A stretch of 64,000 nt of DNA. It comes from CALRWV02 sp943371965. Lineage in GTDB: Bacteria; Bacteroidota; JABWAT01. The notes beneath the pieces were generated by a model that was given only the letters and a program-made list of their open reading frames with translations, was not told the origin of the DNA and did no database searches. The stretch covers positions 54,572 through 118,571 of the forward strand of contig CALRWV020000009.1 in NCBI GenBank assembly GCA_943371965.1, written 5' to 3'. Shown one piece after another: positions 26,136-36,153 of this stretch. The first letter of the stretch is position 1. Every line of letters starts with the position of its first letter. A program made the translations under genes and the position numbers.

Positions 26136-27374
26136 TTAAAAGCGGTCGGTTCTGAAGGGTGCAATTTCCATGGAGAGTTTTTTTCCGCAAACAAGTTCTG
26201 AGACCAGTTTGCCGGTTCCGGGTCCCAAGCTTAAACCCATCATTCCATGACCAGTTGCAAGAGTTACATTTTCCAAATCTGGAATCCTCCCAATATACGG
26301 CAAACCATCAGGGGAACACGGACGCAATCCGCTCCAAACTATTTCAGGACTTTCTATTTTCATTTCAGGATAATATTCTGGAATTGATTTTACAATTCCA
26401 TTCACGCGTTTTTCATTGATTGAAAGATCGGTGTTTGTAATTTCCATGGTTCCACCAAATCTCAATGAATTTCCCATTGGTGTCACCGGAACTCTGGCTT
26501 CCAAAAGGATACTTGGAATCTGCACATTTTTTTTAACTTCATCCAAAGTAAAACTGTACCCTTTACCTGCTTGAATCAATAAACTGATGCCCAATTGTTT
26601 TGTCAATATTGGCGACCATGCGCCGGTTGCAATAATTACTTCATCTGTCTGATAAGTTGATTCAGAAGTTATTACATCTGTAATTCTTGAATTTTTCTTT
26701 TCAAAACCCAAAACTGATTTTCCTGTAACCAGTTTCACATTTTTACGGATAAGATTTTTCCGTAATTCAGACATCAGAATATTCGGATTCAAATGAGCGT
26801 CACCAGGGAAGAAAATTCCACCCCGGACTTTCACTTCAACCTCAGTTTCCTTTTCCTGAACCTGTTTGGCAGACAATATTTCAGCAGCCACACCATACTT
26901 GTTAGCCAAATGGGCAGTTTCAATTTCTTCCTTTTCAACAGATTCGGTTTTATATAACATCATCAAACCGCGTTCTGAGAAAAGGAATTTGTTTTCCAGT
27001 TCTTTTGATAAATCAGAATACAAACTGCGGCTCAACAAACTGATATCACGCAAAACCGGAATGGATTTTCTGACATGTTCCTCTGTTGCAGACTTATAAA
27101 ATTTCCAGCCCCATTTTATGAGATCTCCGCTTAATCTCGGTTTCACATAAAACGGACTTTCAGAATTGAACATCCACCTGATTCCTTTTGAAATCATTCC
27201 CGGAGCTGCAAATGGAATAATATGACTGGGAACTATCATACCGGCATTGCCATTTGAACTTCCTTCATGAATGTTATCGAGATCGATGACAGTTACTTCG
27301 CAACCTTCTTTTTGCAGATAGAAAGCACAGGAAAGTCCGATAATTCCGCCGCCAATAATAACTACTTTTTTCAT
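26136..27374 (-). CDS. FAD-dependent D-amino-acid (D-hydroxyproline) oxidoreductase
   Basis: 412 residues. N-terminal FAD motif VVIIGGGIIGLSCAFYLQ, a DadA-like substrate domain and the C-terminal GLRPCSPDGLPYIGRI and TGHGMMGLSLGPGTGKL motifs. In this cluster it would oxidise cis-4-hydroxy-D-proline, made by the epimerase, to 1-pyrroline-4-hydroxy-2-carboxylate. Last gene of the cluster; the substrate is inferred from neighbours. General D-amino-acid dehydrogenase is the alternative. Confidence 0.87.
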   Translation of the reverse strand: MKKVVIIGGGIIGLSCAFYLQKEGCEVTVIDLDNIHEGSSNGNAGMIVPSHIIPFAAPGMISKGIRWMFNSESPFYVKPRLSGDLIKWGWKFYKSATEEHVRKSIPVLRDISLLSRSLYSDLSKELENKFLFSERGLMMLYKTESVEKEEIETAHLANKYGVAAEILSAKQVQEKETEVEVKVRGGIFFPGDAHLNPNILMSELRKNLIRKNVKLVTGKSVLGFEKKNSRITDVITSESTYQTDEVIIATGAWSPILTKQLGISLLIQAGKGYSFTLDEVKKNVQIPSILLEARVPVTPMGNSLRFGGTMEITNTDLSINEKRVNGIVKSIPEYYPEMKIESPEIVWSGLRPCSPDGLPYIGRIPDLENVTLATGHGMMGLSLGPGTGKLVSELVCGKKLSMEIAPFRTDRF

Positions 27375-27394
27375 ATTTTACCGAGGTTGAGTTT

Positions 27395-29107
27395 TCAATT
27401 TAGTTTTCCGTAAAATTTCCAATTGGTCTTGAATTCCTTTTCCGGTTTAGTATCGGTTAAAATTGCTTTCACCATTTCAATTGGTATGCTGTTTTCACGA
27501 AGGATAACATCATGAAAATTCTGATCTGTCATTTTTCCGGACTCAACCAAATCTTTATGAAGCTGTTTAAGTTCAAGTCCGCCTAACATGTACGCAATCT
27601 GGTACAATGGACCATAACCTCCAGTAAATGAACGGCGTACTTCAGCTGCTGCATTTGCCCGTTCATGACCGACTCTATCAACCAGAAAATCAATACACTG
27701 TTGCGGTGTCCATTTTCCGGTATGATAACTCAATGAAAAAATAATTCTTGCGCAACGGTGCATTCTCCAGAATAAAGCACCAACTCTATCTTCAGGTGTT
27801 TTCTGAAAGTGTTTATCCCATAACAGCATTTCCCAATACAATGCCCAACCTTCCATCCAGAATGGTGTTTCGAACGGCCATCGGTATGGTTTATATCTCT
27901 GCATCATAAACATCTGCAAGTGATGCCCGGGAATCAGTTCGTGAAAGACAGTTGCTCTACTGAAATGAATATTGTTCCCTCTCATACTCATCAACTTTGC
28001 TTCAGGTGACATGGTATTTGTCGGATAGGAAATTTGTATATCTTCTCCACCAAGAAAAAATGGGTTGTATAATTGCTGCTGAGGCGTCATCATAGTCATC
28101 CCCCAATCTTCCTTAGCAAGATCGGGAACTGTCAGCAATTTGTTGGACTCAACAAACTGAACAGCTTCTTCGGCAAGATATTTTATCAATTCAGGTTGTT
28201 TACCAGGTTCAACATTCAGAGTCTTTACTTTTTCAAGCGCTTTTTTCCAATCGTTTCCAAATCCCATTTCATTGGACGCTTTCAACATTTCAGCATCACA
28301 CCAAGCAAATTCTTTGTTTGCAATCTGAATTAACTCTTCAGGAGAGTAAGGAATCATTTCAAAATCAAGAAGTCTGACAAGTGCATCCTCTCCAATTGGA
28401 TTTCCGATAATTCCACTGCCATCATCTTTGGTTTTTTTATCATCAGCTTTCCAGCCCTCCAGAAATTCACTATACGATGATAATGTCGTGTCGGCAAGTT
28501 TAAAAGGCTGTTCAACCCACCAGGTAAACATTGGGTCATATCCAAAATAAAATGAATAGGATTCTTTCAATGTTTTCTTGAGATTATTGACGACTTCAAC
28601 AGCAAGCTTGGATTGGGCAGCAGACATAACAGGTTTGGATTGCACGGTTTCTTCAGCTGCCTCTATTTCTTTTTTAAGCTGATTCAGGTTTAGAGCAATT
28701 TCTTTGCCATTTACTGCAGAACCAAACCGTCTTGATTTTTCAAAATCGTAAATACGTGAAGCAAATGGGATTGTATATAAGATTTCCTTTACTGATTTTT
28801 CAGATTTATTCAAAAGAAACAAATCATTTTTGATGTTCCGTTTCAGCAGAACAAAATCCACGCTTTCCGAAACTGTCAATTCGGAATAATCAACAACATC
28901 AAGTTTTTTCAGCCAATCAGAATAAAACAATTTCATCCGCTCAAAATACTCGGGTGAATATTTTATCTGATATCTTCTTTCAAGTGATCCCACATCAGCT
29001 GTATATTGACTGATATAAGAATACATTTTTCCAGCTTCAATTTCCTGAGCATGAACAAGTGGAAAACGCAACAGTATCAAAATCGAAAAGCTAAAAATAA
29101 ATTTCAT
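27395..29107 (-). CDS. DUF885 putative metallopeptidase, secreted
   Basis: 570 residues. Signal peptide (residues 1-20, ending LVHAQ). The DUF885 zinc motif is FHELIPGHHLQMFM (H389, E390, H395), and GWALYWEMLLW and GGYGPLYQIAYMLGG are conserved in the family. These proteins are predicted peptidases distantly related to M3. Set between the epimerase and the D-amino-acid oxidoreductase, it may cut hydroxyproline-containing peptides outside the cytoplasm. The substrate is inference. Confidence 0.8.
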   Translation of the reverse strand: MKFIFSFSILILLRFPLVHAQEIEAGKMYSYISQYTADVGSLERRYQIKYSPEYFERMKLFYSDWLKKLDVVDYSELTVSESVDFVLLKRNIKNDLFLLNKSEKSVKEILYTIPFASRIYDFEKSRRFGSAVNGKEIALNLNQLKKEIEAAEETVQSKPVMSAAQSKLAVEVVNNLKKTLKESYSFYFGYDPMFTWWVEQPFKLADTTLSSYSEFLEGWKADDKKTKDDGSGIIGNPIGEDALVRLLDFEMIPYSPEELIQIANKEFAWCDAEMLKASNEMGFGNDWKKALEKVKTLNVEPGKQPELIKYLAEEAVQFVESNKLLTVPDLAKEDWGMTMMTPQQQLYNPFFLGGEDIQISYPTNTMSPEAKLMSMRGNNIHFSRATVFHELIPGHHLQMFMMQRYKPYRWPFETPFWMEGWALYWEMLLWDKHFQKTPEDRVGALFWRMHRCARIIFSLSYHTGKWTPQQCIDFLVDRVGHERANAAAEVRRSFTGGYGPLYQIAYMLGGLELKQLHKDLVESGKMTDQNFHDVILRENSIPIEMVKAILTDTKPEKEFKTNWKFYGKLN

Positions 29108-29136
29108 TTTAATCTAAACTCCAGTTTTTCTGTTTA

Positions 29137-30138
29137 TCAAATAACTGTAAAACCAAATGCGTACGGATCGTCATCATCAATTGTGATGGTGTTATGCCCA
29201 TAAACCCTTGCCCAACCTTCAATACTTGGTACGATTGCCCTGTTCCCGTTCAATAAAATTTCTTCTTCAATCCGTCCAATAAATTTGGAACCGATGATGC
29301 TTTCATGTATGAATTCTTCTCCGAGTTTCAATTTTCCTTTTGCATACCATTGCGCCATTCTTGCTGAAGTGCCTGTTCCACATGGAGACCGGTCAATTGC
29401 TTTGTCTCCGTAAAAAACAGCATTTCTTGCCGTTGAATTCGGATCTATTGTTTTACCGGTCCACATGATATGGCTTAATCCGTTTATTGTCGGATTTTCA
29501 GGATGTACAAACTGATGCTTTTCATTCATCCGCTTTCTTAATTCCCTGGCCCAGGCAATCAACTGTTCAGCTTTATAAAATTCCATACCTTGAAAGTTTT
29601 TCTGCACATCAACTATTCCATAAAAATTTCCACCGTATGAAACATCGAGTTTCAGCATTCCCAATTCGGTACATTCAACTTCAATATTCTCTGCAGCCAA
29701 AAAAGATTTTACGTTTGTCAGTCTGACCGATGTCACCTTGTTTCCTTCCTGCGTGTATTTTACTCTAACAAGTCCGGCAGGGACTTCAAGATTTAATTGG
29801 CCTTTTATTTTTGGCGTGATCATTCCATGTTCGATTGCAATGGTGACTGTTCCTATGGTTCCGTGACCGCACATGGGAAGGCACCCGCTAGTTTCAATAA
29901 ATAATACTCCAGCATCATTTTCAGGATTTGAAGGCGGATACAAAATACTTCCGCTCATCATATCATGACCGCGAGGTTCAAACATCAATCCTTTTCTGAT
30001 CCAGTCAAATTCCTTCAGAAAATGCTGACGTTTTTCACTCATGTTTTTTCCAACCAGATTCGGACCGCCACCGGCAACCAGCCTAACAGGATTGCCACAG
30101 GTATGAGCATCTATACAAAAAAAGGATTTAACAGCCAT
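29137..30138 (-). CDS. 4-hydroxyproline 2-epimerase (proline racemase family)
   Basis: 333 residues. Both catalytic cysteines are present, C90 in PMCGHGTIG and C253 in RSPCGTGTSARMA, which fits a racemase/epimerase rather than a hydroxyproline dehydratase (where the second is threonine). The EPRGHDMMSG motif is typical of hydroxyproline epimerases. It converts trans-4-hydroxy-L-proline to cis-4-hydroxy-D-proline, the entry step of the pathway encoded around it. Confidence 0.88.
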   Translation of the reverse strand: MAVKSFFCIDAHTCGNPVRLVAGGGPNLVGKNMSEKRQHFLKEFDWIRKGLMFEPRGHDMMSGSILYPPSNPENDAGVLFIETSGCLPMCGHGTIGTVTIAIEHGMITPKIKGQLNLEVPAGLVRVKYTQEGNKVTSVRLTNVKSFLAAENIEVECTELGMLKLDVSYGGNFYGIVDVQKNFQGMEFYKAEQLIAWARELRKRMNEKHQFVHPENPTINGLSHIMWTGKTIDPNSTARNAVFYGDKAIDRSPCGTGTSARMAQWYAKGKLKLGEEFIHESIIGSKFIGRIEEEILLNGNRAIVPSIEGWARVYGHNTITIDDDDPYAFGFTVI

Positions 30139-30181
30139 TACTTCTCACTTTTAATCATTTCCCAAACAGGGAAATATTCTT

Positions 30182-31675
30182 TTAATTAATTCCAGATTTT
30201 GTCCAATCGTTGTTAACCATCCGCCATATTTTTTTTGGATTTGAATTCTTCAATTCATCAGGCAACAAGTTTACCGGAAAGTTTTGGTAACACATTGGAC
30301 GGGCGAATCTTTTGACCGCCGAAATACCGACTGATGTAAATCTGGAATCTGTTGTTGCCGGAAATGGACCGCCATGATTGATGGATGGACAAACTTCAAC
30401 ACCTGTTGGTGCTCCGTTAATAACTATACGTCCTGCAATTTCGGAAATGGATTCAACCAATTCCGAATGATTTTTCAAATCAGATTCATTTCCCCAAACT
30501 GATGCTGTTAGCTGTCCTTCAAGGTTTTCCGAAATAGAAATCATTTGCTCAACCGACTTGCACTTTACAATAAGCGAGAACGGACCAAACACTTCCTGAT
30601 GCAAAACAGGATTGCTTAAAAACAAATCACCGGAAACTGAAGCCAATGTTGGAAATCCTTCTTTGGGTGAAACAATCTGCTCTGACTGTGCTTCAAGAAT
30701 TACTCCATTGATGGAAAGCACCTCATTTTTCTTTTTATGATAATTTAATGAAATTCCGTCATGAAGCATTTCTGCAGGAACTGATTTTTTCAGTTCTGAA
30801 CCCAACAAATTCATGAATCCGGAAAGATTTTCATGTTCAACTACAAACATCAAACCCGGATTTGTGCAGAACTGCCCCATTCCCAATGTGACTGAGTTTG
30901 CCAAAGCTGCTGAAATTTTGCTGCCGTTTTCTGCCATCGTTTCAGGCAATATAAAAACCGGATTAACACTTCCCATTTCCGCAAAAACAGGAATTGGAAC
31001 TCCACGTCTGTTGGCAAGATCAAACAATGCTTTCCCACCTGCAAAGGAACCTGTAAATCCGACCGCTTTAATGGTGGAATGCATAACAAGTGATTTACCA
31101 ACTTCAAAACCTGCCCCGTGAAGATGCTGAAAAATTCCTTCCGGCATATTTGATTTTCGAATTGCTTTTTGGATTGCTCCAGCAACCATTTCTGATGTTT
31201 CTGCATGTGCCGGATGTGCTTTCACAATTACCGGACATCCGGCAGCCAAAGCTGATGCTGTGTCTCCACCGGCAGTCGAATACGCAAAAGGAAAATTACT
31301 CGCACCAAAAACAACAACGGGTCCAATTGGAATAAGCATTTTTCTGATATCCGGTTTTGGAATTGGAGTCCGCTCTGGAAGAGCTGTATCGATTGAAGCT
31401 TCAACCCATGATCCTTCGCGGATTAATTGCGCAAAGATCCTGAGCTGTCCGGTTGTTCGTCCGCGTTCTGAAAGCAACCGGGCTTCGGGCAAATGCGTTT
31501 CCCTCATTGCTGTTTGAATCAGTTCATTGCCTAACAATTCAATTTCCTCTGCGATGGAATCAAGGAAGAGTGACCGTTTTTCAGAACTTATTTTTTTAAG
31601 TTGATGAAAAGCTGTTTCTGCGTTTTTCATTGCAGATTCAATTTCAGTTTGTGTTGCGTCTTTGAATGTTGTCAT
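30182..31675 (-). CDS. 2-oxoglutarate semialdehyde dehydrogenase (aldehyde dehydrogenase)
   Basis: 497 residues. Aldehyde dehydrogenase fold with the catalytic glutamate region FAEMGSVNPVF and nucleophile GMGQFCTNPG. The N-terminal half (VVVFGASNFPFAYSTAGGDTASALAAGCPV) matches the alpha-ketoglutarate semialdehyde dehydrogenases of sugar and hydroxyproline pathways. It would make 2-oxoglutarate, the final product of hydroxyproline degradation. Upstream neighbour of the epimerase. Confidence 0.88.
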   Translation of the reverse strand: MTTFKDATQTEIESAMKNAETAFHQLKKISSEKRSLFLDSIAEEIELLGNELIQTAMRETHLPEARLLSERGRTTGQLRIFAQLIREGSWVEASIDTALPERTPIPKPDIRKMLIPIGPVVVFGASNFPFAYSTAGGDTASALAAGCPVIVKAHPAHAETSEMVAGAIQKAIRKSNMPEGIFQHLHGAGFEVGKSLVMHSTIKAVGFTGSFAGGKALFDLANRRGVPIPVFAEMGSVNPVFILPETMAENGSKISAALANSVTLGMGQFCTNPGLMFVVEHENLSGFMNLLGSELKKSVPAEMLHDGISLNYHKKKNEVLSINGVILEAQSEQIVSPKEGFPTLASVSGDLFLSNPVLHQEVFGPFSLIVKCKSVEQMISISENLEGQLTASVWGNESDLKNHSELVESISEIAGRIVINGAPTGVEVCPSINHGGPFPATTDSRFTSVGISAVKRFARPMCYQNFPVNLLPDELKNSNPKKIWRMVNNDWTKSGIN

Positions 31676-31699
31676 AGTCTTTCTTGAAATATTTTTTCT

Positions 31700-32605
31700 T
31701 TAAAGTGCCTGTAACTTAGGTCGTGCATTTATTCCATCACGAATTATTTTAAGAACACGTTCCCTTTCCTCACCGATTAAAGTCAAACGGGGTGCCCTTA
31801 CGGTTTCAGTTCCCAATCCAACTTCTGATTCCGCCAATTTGATATATTGTACGAGTTTCGGGTGTATATCCAATTCAAGCAAGGGAAGAAACCATCTGTG
31901 GATTTTCACTGCTTCATCAACTTTTCCTGCTTTCACCAATTTATAAATGGCAACCGTTTCTTCCGGAAAAGCACAGACCAATCCACCGACCCAGCCATCT
32001 GCGCCCATAACAAGTTCCTCAGTTGCCAATGTATCTACGCCGCAGAGAATCTTGAAACGGTCACCGAATCTTGTTTTCATTCTGGAAACATTTGAAACAT
32101 CACGGGTTGATTCTTTCACTGCCTTGATATTTTTCACATCAACAAGTTCTGCAAACATTTCCAACGTGACTTCAATTTTATAATCAACCGGATTGTTGTA
32201 GATCATGATTGGCAATTCTGTTGATTCTGCAATGGCTTTGAAATATTCAACCGTTTCCCTGTGATCAGATTTGTAACGCATGGGAGGAAGCAGCATCAAA
32301 CCGGAAGCGCCCCATAATGTTGCATTTTTTGCAAGTTCAATGGCTACTTTTGTAGAGCCTTCTGCAATATTCAAAACAACCGGGACTTTTCCATCTGAAA
32401 TCCGAACCGCTTCTTTTACCAGATTTTCCCGTTCTGTGTCAGATAAAACACTGGACTCACCCAACGTTCCGCCCAAAATGATACCTTCTACACCCGCATT
32501 AAGTTGTGCTTTAATATTCCTTTCAAACATTGGAATATCAAGCTGATCATTTTTTGTAAATTTTGTAGTTACTGCCGGGAAGACTCCCTTCCATTCAACT
32601 TTCAT
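31700..32605 (-). CDS. 1-pyrroline-4-hydroxy-2-carboxylate deaminase (DHDPS family)
   Basis: 301 residues. Dihydrodipicolinate-synthase (beta/alpha)8 fold with GGTLGESSVLS, MIYNNPVDY holding the tyrosine, and KAVKESTRD holding the Schiff-base lysine. In hydroxyproline clusters this family deaminates the pyrroline intermediate to 2-oxoglutarate semialdehyde; the assignment rests on neighbours. ATG 32605 has GGAAG about 6 bases upstream and is preferred over 32617. A plain dapA is unlikely here. Confidence 0.85.
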   Translation of the reverse strand: MKVEWKGVFPAVTTKFTKNDQLDIPMFERNIKAQLNAGVEGIILGGTLGESSVLSDTERENLVKEAVRISDGKVPVVLNIAEGSTKVAIELAKNATLWGASGLMLLPPMRYKSDHRETVEYFKAIAESTELPIMIYNNPVDYKIEVTLEMFAELVDVKNIKAVKESTRDVSNVSRMKTRFGDRFKILCGVDTLATEELVMGADGWVGGLVCAFPEETVAIYKLVKAGKVDEAVKIHRWFLPLLELDIHPKLVQYIKLAESEVGLGTETVRAPRLTLIGEERERVLKIIRDGINARPKLQAL

Positions 32606-32630
32606 AGATACTTCCATTCCTTTTTTATAA

Positions 32631-32721
32631 CAAAGGTATCTCTGATTTTCTTTTTCTGATACATTCCAATTAATATTTTCTGATACTATTTTGACTTGAT
32701 TATTGATAATTTGTCAATAAT
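32631..32721. promoter_or_regulatory. Divergent regulatory region of the hydroxyproline cluster
   Basis: On the minus strand a TACCTTTG -7 box (32631-32638) serves the deaminase gene. Two exact copies of TTTTCTGATAC (32652-32662 and 32676-32686, 24 bases apart) sit upstream of it, the direct-repeat arrangement used by AraC regulators. An inverted repeat ATTATTGA-N7-TCAATAAT (32699-32721) lies before the araC-type gene. Confidence 0.65.
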
Positions 32722-32763
32722 ATGATTAATTTGATTCAAATCGCTCTCAATCTGATTTTCACT

Positions 32764-33627
32764 ATGAAAATAATTCCATTTCAAATTCCCAAATCCGGGT
32801 CAGAGTCTTTTAAAATTCAAAAAGATGAACTTCCCTATTTTTACGATAAACTTCACCAGCATCCTGAAATTCAGATTACACTTATTCTAAAGGGAGAAGG
32901 CACTTTAATTGCCGGAAATTCAATTAATCATTTCAAAACCGGTAGCCTCTACGTTATCGGCTCAAATGTTCCGCATGTTTTCAGAAGTGACAATCGTTTT
33001 TACCAACAAGACCAGGAAAATGGCTGTGAAGGAATTTCACTTTATTTCGAATCGAATTTCGGCGGTTCTTCTTTCATCAATTTACCGGAAATGAATCAGA
33101 TCAGAACTTTTTATCTGCAACCCGGTTTTGCATATTCTATTGAAGGAAATTCCAGGTTCATAGTTTCGGAAGAACTGGTGGAAATCGAACGGTCAACCGG
33201 ATTTGACAGGTTAATCCATTTTCTTCAAATTCTTTATTTTATTTCACAAAGTGTTGATTTAAAATCACTTTCCATTGCAAGGGAATATAAAAATTACAAT
33301 GAAAAAGAAGGTAAGCGGATGAATGATGTACTTCAGTTTACATTCAAGGAAAGCAATCGGCAGATTTCAATTGAAGAAGTTGCAGAAATAGCACATTTAA
33401 CACCGGAAGCCTTCTGCCGTTTCTTTAAATTAAGAACACGGAAAACTTACATTAATTTTCTGAATGAAGTAAGGGTGAACAATGCCTGCAAATTGCTGAT
33501 AAACAAAGAGGAAAGCATTTCGGAAATATGTTTTAAAACGGGTTTCAACAATCTGTCAAACTTCAACCGGATTTTCAAAAAACTGACAAACCATTCGCCG
33601 GGTCAATACCGGAAAACCGGATATTAG
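32764..33627 (+). CDS. AraC-family regulator, probable activator of hydroxyproline catabolism
   Basis: 287 residues from MKIIPFQIPKSGSESFK; the frame is open to 32722. The N-terminal cupin-like sensor domain (residues 1-180) is followed by two helix-turn-helix motifs (ISIEEVAEIAHLTPEAFCRF and SISEICFKTGFNNLSNFNRI) ending in NHSPGQYRK. It is divergent from the catabolic genes and direct repeats lie between, so it is their likely activator. Effector unknown. Confidence 0.85.
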   Translation: MKIIPFQIPKSGSESFKIQKDELPYFYDKLHQHPEIQITLILKGEGTLIAGNSINHFKTGSLYVIGSNVPHVFRSDNRFYQQDQENGCEGISLYFESNFGGSSFINLPEMNQIRTFYLQPGFAYSIEGNSRFIVSEELVEIERSTGFDRLIHFLQILYFISQSVDLKSLSIAREYKNYNEKEGKRMNDVLQFTFKESNRQISIEEVAEIAHLTPEAFCRFFKLRTRKTYINFLNEVRVNNACKLLINKEESISEICFKTGFNNLSNFNRIFKKLTNHSPGQYRKTGY

Positions 33628-33710
33628 GTTTTAAAATTTATCATCAAAAAAATACCAATTATATAATTTTACTCTTAACTTGAATACAGGAACAGGTTGG
33701 AACGGAAACA

Positions 33711-35693
33711 ATGTTGAAAAAGATTTTTTTTGCTCTATTTTTAATTATTTCATTTCAGATATTTGCCCAAACCAGTCAAATTGATTCATTGAAAACTTTG
33801 CTGAGATCTGCCGAAGATTCAACAAAAGTGAGCATTCTGACAGATCTTGGTTTTCAGTTGCGGAATATCGATCCCCAAAAATCACTTGAATATGAATTAC
33901 ATGCCCTTGAACTTGCAAAACACTTTAATCCAAAAGATCCCCAGATTGCAATTATCCTGAACTATGTTGGAGTGGCATACCGGAAACTGAATAATTTTGC
34001 AACTGCGCTTACCTATTACAATCAAACCATTCAATTTCTTGAAGAAATTGGCGGCAATGATGAGAGATATGGTTACACCTATCAAAGTATCGGTGAAATT
34101 TATGAATACCAGAAAAATTACAAACAGGGAATTGAGTACGCAGAACGCGCAATCGTGTATTTTGAAAAAATAAAAAATGATAAGGGAATTGCATATTGTT
34201 ATGTAACGATCGGGCAATGTTACGAAGGTTTGAATAACCAGGCAAGTGCGCTTGATTATTTTATGAGAAGTTTAAGATTAAGGGAAAATTTAAACGATAA
34301 AGCCGGTATTGCTGCAGCTTCTTATCGGGTTGGCCGTGTTTTAATTGAGCAGCGAAACTTTAAAGATGCCAAAATTTATTGTCAGAAAGCTTTAGCCATC
34401 AGTCAGGAAATAAACGACAAAAAAAGTTACTCGCAATCCCTGTATAATTTGGCAAAAATTGAATACAATACAGGTTTGATAAAGAATTCAATCAACACCG
34501 GGTTGAGCAGTTTAAAAGCAGCCAAAGAATTGAATTCGAAAGATCTCATCCAAAAAAACAGTTATCTTCTTGCAAACGCATATCTCGACCAGAAAAATAT
34601 CCTTGAAGGACAGCGGTATCAGAAACTTGCTTTCGCTTACACTGACAGTGTTTTCAATGAAGAGGCAAACAAAACAATTGCACTGCTTCAAATCGAAAGA
34701 AGTGAAGCAGAAAACAAAGCGCTCCGGAATGAACACGAACTGAATGATACTATTTTAAAGAATCAGGAGAAAACAATAAACCTTCAATATTATTTGGGGG
34801 CGGCAGTTCTTATCAGTTTACTTGTTATGCTGTTTTTTATAATAAATCAGAACAAACAAAAAAAGGAACGCCAGACAATTAATGAAATCCTGATCCAGAA
34901 AAACAGCGAAATCAATAATTTCAACGAAGATCTCAGCAATAAAATGAAATTGATTATTTCACAGAAAGAAGAACTGGAACTGACGGCACTTCATCTTCAG
35001 GAAAATAATTCATTGAAAGATAAACTTTTTTCAATTATCAGCCATGATCTCCGAGGTCCGATGGGAAGTTTAAAGGGAATGATGGAGCTTCTTGCTGAAG
35101 AATCCATTTCAAAAGATGAGTTCCAGAATCTTTCCAGTGAAGTAAAAGCCAGTGTTGACAGCATGATGCACACTATCGAAAATCTGCTTCAATGGGCGAA
35201 TTCACAGATGAAAGGTGTAAAAACAAACCCGATAAGCATCAAACTGAAAATCATCATTTATGAAGAAATGAATCTGCTTCACAATGCAATTATCAATAAA
35301 AACCTGACAATTCATTTGAACATTGATGATTCACATTATCTTTTTGTTGATTACCATCAAACCAAGCTGGTTGTCAGAAATCTGATGAGCAACGCCATAA
35401 AATTCACTCCATTTGGTGGCGCAATAACATTGAAGAGCATCCGTGAAAATGATAAAATACACCTTTCAGTTTCAGATACAGGAACAGGAATGTCATCCGA
35501 TGATTTGGAAAAACTGTTCAAACCAACACTTCATTTTACCAAGTATGGAACAGCCAATGAAAAGGGAACTGGATTGGGATTACTGATCTGCAAGGAATTT
35601 GTGGAAAAGAATAACGGGACAATAAGTGTAGACAGTGCAGAAGGGAAAGGAAGTACTTTTACAATAACACTGCCTGTTGCAGAAAAAGTCTAA
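33711..35693 (+). CDS. TPR-containing sensor histidine kinase
   Basis: 660 residues. Signal peptide (residues 1-20), six or so tetratricopeptide repeats (about 40-330), one transmembrane helix (YLGAAVLISLLVMLFFIIN), a coiled coil, then HisKA with H445 in IISHDLRGP and HATPase_c with N, G1 (DTGTGM) and G2 (GTGLGLLICKEF) boxes. Bacteroidota-style kinase without receiver domain; the periplasmic TPRs suggest a protein or peptide ligand. It is convergent with the receiver protein and the pairing is only plausible. Confidence 0.9.
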   Translation: MLKKIFFALFLIISFQIFAQTSQIDSLKTLLRSAEDSTKVSILTDLGFQLRNIDPQKSLEYELHALELAKHFNPKDPQIAIILNYVGVAYRKLNNFATALTYYNQTIQFLEEIGGNDERYGYTYQSIGEIYEYQKNYKQGIEYAERAIVYFEKIKNDKGIAYCYVTIGQCYEGLNNQASALDYFMRSLRLRENLNDKAGIAAASYRVGRVLIEQRNFKDAKIYCQKALAISQEINDKKSYSQSLYNLAKIEYNTGLIKNSINTGLSSLKAAKELNSKDLIQKNSYLLANAYLDQKNILEGQRYQKLAFAYTDSVFNEEANKTIALLQIERSEAENKALRNEHELNDTILKNQEKTINLQYYLGAAVLISLLVMLFFIINQNKQKKERQTINEILIQKNSEINNFNEDLSNKMKLIISQKEELELTALHLQENNSLKDKLFSIISHDLRGPMGSLKGMMELLAEESISKDEFQNLSSEVKASVDSMMHTIENLLQWANSQMKGVKTNPISIKLKIIIYEEMNLLHNAIINKNLTIHLNIDDSHYLFVDYHQTKLVVRNLMSNAIKFTPFGGAITLKSIRENDKIHLSVSDTGTGMSSDDLEKLFKPTLHFTKYGTANEKGTGLGLLICKEFVEKNNGTISVDSAEGKGSTFTITLPVAEKV

Positions 35694-35739
35694 AATCAAG
35701 TTCTGCACAACTAAAAAAAAGCTAAACCTGTTTGATTGC

Positions 35740-36153
35740 CTAAATGAATTGCTTTACACGTAAATGATTATTGAGAACAGGAGCATCAGGTGATAAACAA
35801 TCTGAAACAAGATTTGCCAGTTGCTCAACGTTGAATGGTTTCTCAACGAAATAAATATTTTCTTCATTTAACCCGTAAGATTCAAAATCAATATTCTTAC
35901 GTCCGCTGATTATGATTCCCGGAATTGATCTTCGAACTGAAAGAATAAACATCATCATCTGGCCACCGTTCAAAATCGGCATTTCAAAATCAGAAATGAC
36001 AAGATTGATTTTAGACTGCTGGGCTTCAAATATTTTAAGTCCATTTGAACCATCTGCAGCTTCAAAAACCTGATACCCTTTTTTCGTCAGCATTTGGGCG
36101 ATAACAAAACGAAGAATGTTATCATCATCGACCAACAGTATACTCTTTTCCAT
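35740..36153 (-). CDS. Single-domain response regulator
   Basis: 137 residues, CheY-like: acidic D10/D11, phospho-acceptor D55 (ISDFEMPILNGG), S83 and K105 (EKPF). There is no output domain. It could pass phosphate on or regulate by protein contact. Its gene is convergent with the TPR kinase gene and 46 bases away. The 226-base region upstream holds no clear feature apart from the ahcY terminator. Confidence 0.88.
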   Translation of the reverse strand: MEKSILLVDDDNILRFVIAQMLTKKGYQVFEAADGSNGLKIFEAQQSKINLVISDFEMPILNGGQMMMFILSVRRSIPGIIISGRKNIDFESYGLNEENIYFVEKPFNVEQLANLVSDCLSPDAPVLNNHLRVKQFI

